Shown here: piece after piece, positions 14,894-15,506 of the stretch
Layout of the letters: each line of letters begins with the position of its first letter
Numbering within the stretch: the first letter of the stretch is position 1
Source of the DNA: Patescibacteria group bacterium
Lineage (GTDB): Bacteria; Patescibacteriota; WWE3; UBA101185; UBA10185
Direction: 5' to 3'
Assembly (NCBI GenBank): GCA_018818485.1
Contig: JAHIRX010000078.1
Location: 1-15,506 of the forward strand
DNA length: 15,506 nucleotides
Translations under genes and position numbers: made by a program
The notes under the pieces: generated by a model
Seen by the model: the letters and a program-made list of their open reading frames with translations, nothing else
Told to the model about the DNA's origin: nothing
Database searches by the model: none

Positions 14894-15472
14894 TTACATC
14901 TCTATTCCCTCGAATATGAAGTCAAAGAGTGCTGTAGCACCTTGTTTTGTTTCACTTAAATTTTCTGTTGAGAATCTAATAACTAAGGGTTTTGATTGTC
15001 CAGGATTAAACTCCCCAAGCGCAATTCCTTCTGTTTTCCATTTTATGATTGTCTTTTTTCCTAAACTATTTGGATATTCTCCAGGATCTGCAATCCCATC
15101 GTTATTGGCATCAGACCACTCAAATATCTCTACATAAATATGTTCTCTAATGTTTTCTGGATCGTTGGCAGTTTCATAGTAAGCATTAGACATTACTTGT
15201 AGTTTTGTAGTTCCGCCATTAACTAGCTTTATTGCGTAATCTTGTTGCCATGTTTGACCAATGTTACCAAATGAAGGCCCTGCAATTTCATCAACTAAGT
15301 TTGCAGGATTGGTGCCCTGAGTTGTGTCGGCCATAATCTTTATATCAGAGTTAGCAACACTAAAGGACGATCCTAAGACCTTTCCTTTATCGGAGAAAGC
15401 TGCGTATACAATGCCTACTGCTACCAATATTAAGATAGTAGTAAATCCGTACATAAAATACTTTCTGTTCAT
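14894..15472 (-). CDS. TasA/camelysin-like secreted protein with SipW-type signal peptide
   Basis: The 192-aa product (from the ATG at 15472) starts NRKYFMYG, then a hydrophobic stretch ending in VYAAFSDKGKVLGSSFSVANSDI, which matches the TasA/CalY pattern 'yAaFSD...gNtFsaG.ldl' at the signal-peptide border. The rest is beta-rich and Asn/Gly-rich with no further membrane segment. An EF-hand-like loop D-A-N-N-D-G-I-A-D-P-G-E is present (residues 121-132 from this start), so calcium binding is likely. The family forms extracellular fibres or surface layers in Bacillus; that role is inferred here. The frame could open at a GTG at 15481, but that GTG is part of the Shine-Dalgarno, so 15472 is the better start. 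prfB follows after 23 nt. Confidence 0.8.
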   Translation of the reverse strand: MNRKYFMYGFTTILILVAVGIVYAAFSDKGKVLGSSFSVANSDIKIMADTTQGTNPANLVDEIAGPSFGNIGQTWQQDYAIKLVNGGTTKLQVMSNAYYETANDPENIREHIYVEIFEWSDANNDGIADPGEYPNSLGKKTIIKWKTEGIALGEFNPGQSKPLVIRFSTENLSETKQGATALFDFIFEGIEM

Positions 15473-15477
15473 ATATA

Positions 15478-15486
15478 TCACCCCCT
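15478..15486 (-). promoter_or_regulatory. Strong ribosome binding site of the TasA-like gene
   Basis: On the minus strand AGGGGGTGA matches the anti-Shine-Dalgarno complement AGGAGGTGA at eight of nine positions, 5 nt before the ATG at 15470-15472. It decides the start codon in favour of 15472. It is the only gene-start Shine-Dalgarno of this strength in the window. Confidence 0.85.
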
Positions 15487-15506
15487 TTTAACTAAAAATT
15501 AATAAT

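Noticed and set aside
14865..15137. Plus-strand frame of 90 codons opposite the TasA-like gene
   Set aside because: The minus-strand gene has a signal peptide, a strong ribosome site and a recognisable family pattern; this is its shadow.
1..15506. CRISPR arrays, tRNA/rRNA genes, insertion sequences or defence genes
   Set aside because: I saw no regular repeats, no terminal inverted repeats with a transposase and no cloverleaf-like segment; nearly all of the sequence is taken up by the genes listed.

Overview
This AT-rich window reads as chromosomal housekeeping DNA from a streamlined bacterium, most likely a member of the Candidate Phyla Radiation (Patescibacteria). The class cannot be resolved from sequence alone. 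The pointers are an IF-2 with almost no N-terminal domain, a shrunken nusA-infB-rpsO-pnp cluster without rimP, rbfA, truB or ribF, very tight gene spacing, weak use of Shine-Dalgarno sites and surface proteins at both ends. UGA is used as a stop (nusA ends in TGA) and a release factor 2 gene is present, so the standard bacterial code is implied rather than the UGA-Gly code of Gracilibacteria and Absconditabacteria.

Layout. 1-903 is the 3' part of a large probable surface protein. A good sigma70-type promoter followed by a terminator-like hairpin (905-996) leads into nusA and infB. A second promoter precedes a 217-aa degenerate DHH-family protein, which sits where nrnA is found in the classical operon. 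A third promoter precedes rpsO, which is followed by a long imperfect hairpin (4835-4900) and pnp. Next come a zinc-ribbon membrane protein, a Lon-type AAA+ ATPase with no protease domain, a family 4 uracil-DNA glycosylase, an RNase J-type nuclease and a four-helix FtsK translocase. A possible 32-aa membrane peptide overlaps the ftsK end. On the minus strand, facing these genes, lie a TasA/camelysin-like secreted protein and then prfB.

How the genes fit together. Most of the window is RNA and translation machinery: NusA (elongation and termination), IF-2, S15, RF2, and two main RNA-decay enzymes (PNPase and RNase J). DNA maintenance is represented by the glycosylase, whose C-terminus looks like a sliding-clamp binding peptide, and by FtsK. 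Several genes (ftsK, prfB, the RNase J gene, the zinc-ribbon gene) have a -10-like hexamer 7-8 nt before the start codon and no Shine-Dalgarno site, which suggests leaderless mRNAs. The TasA-like gene has a near-perfect Shine-Dalgarno.

I see no mobile element, CRISPR array, tRNA or rRNA, and no obvious new multi-gene system. The most interesting items are the structured rpsO-pnp leader, the protease-less Lon ATPase next to a membrane zinc-ribbon protein, the DHH protein with DNN in place of DHH, and family-atypical residues in the RNase J and the glycosylase.
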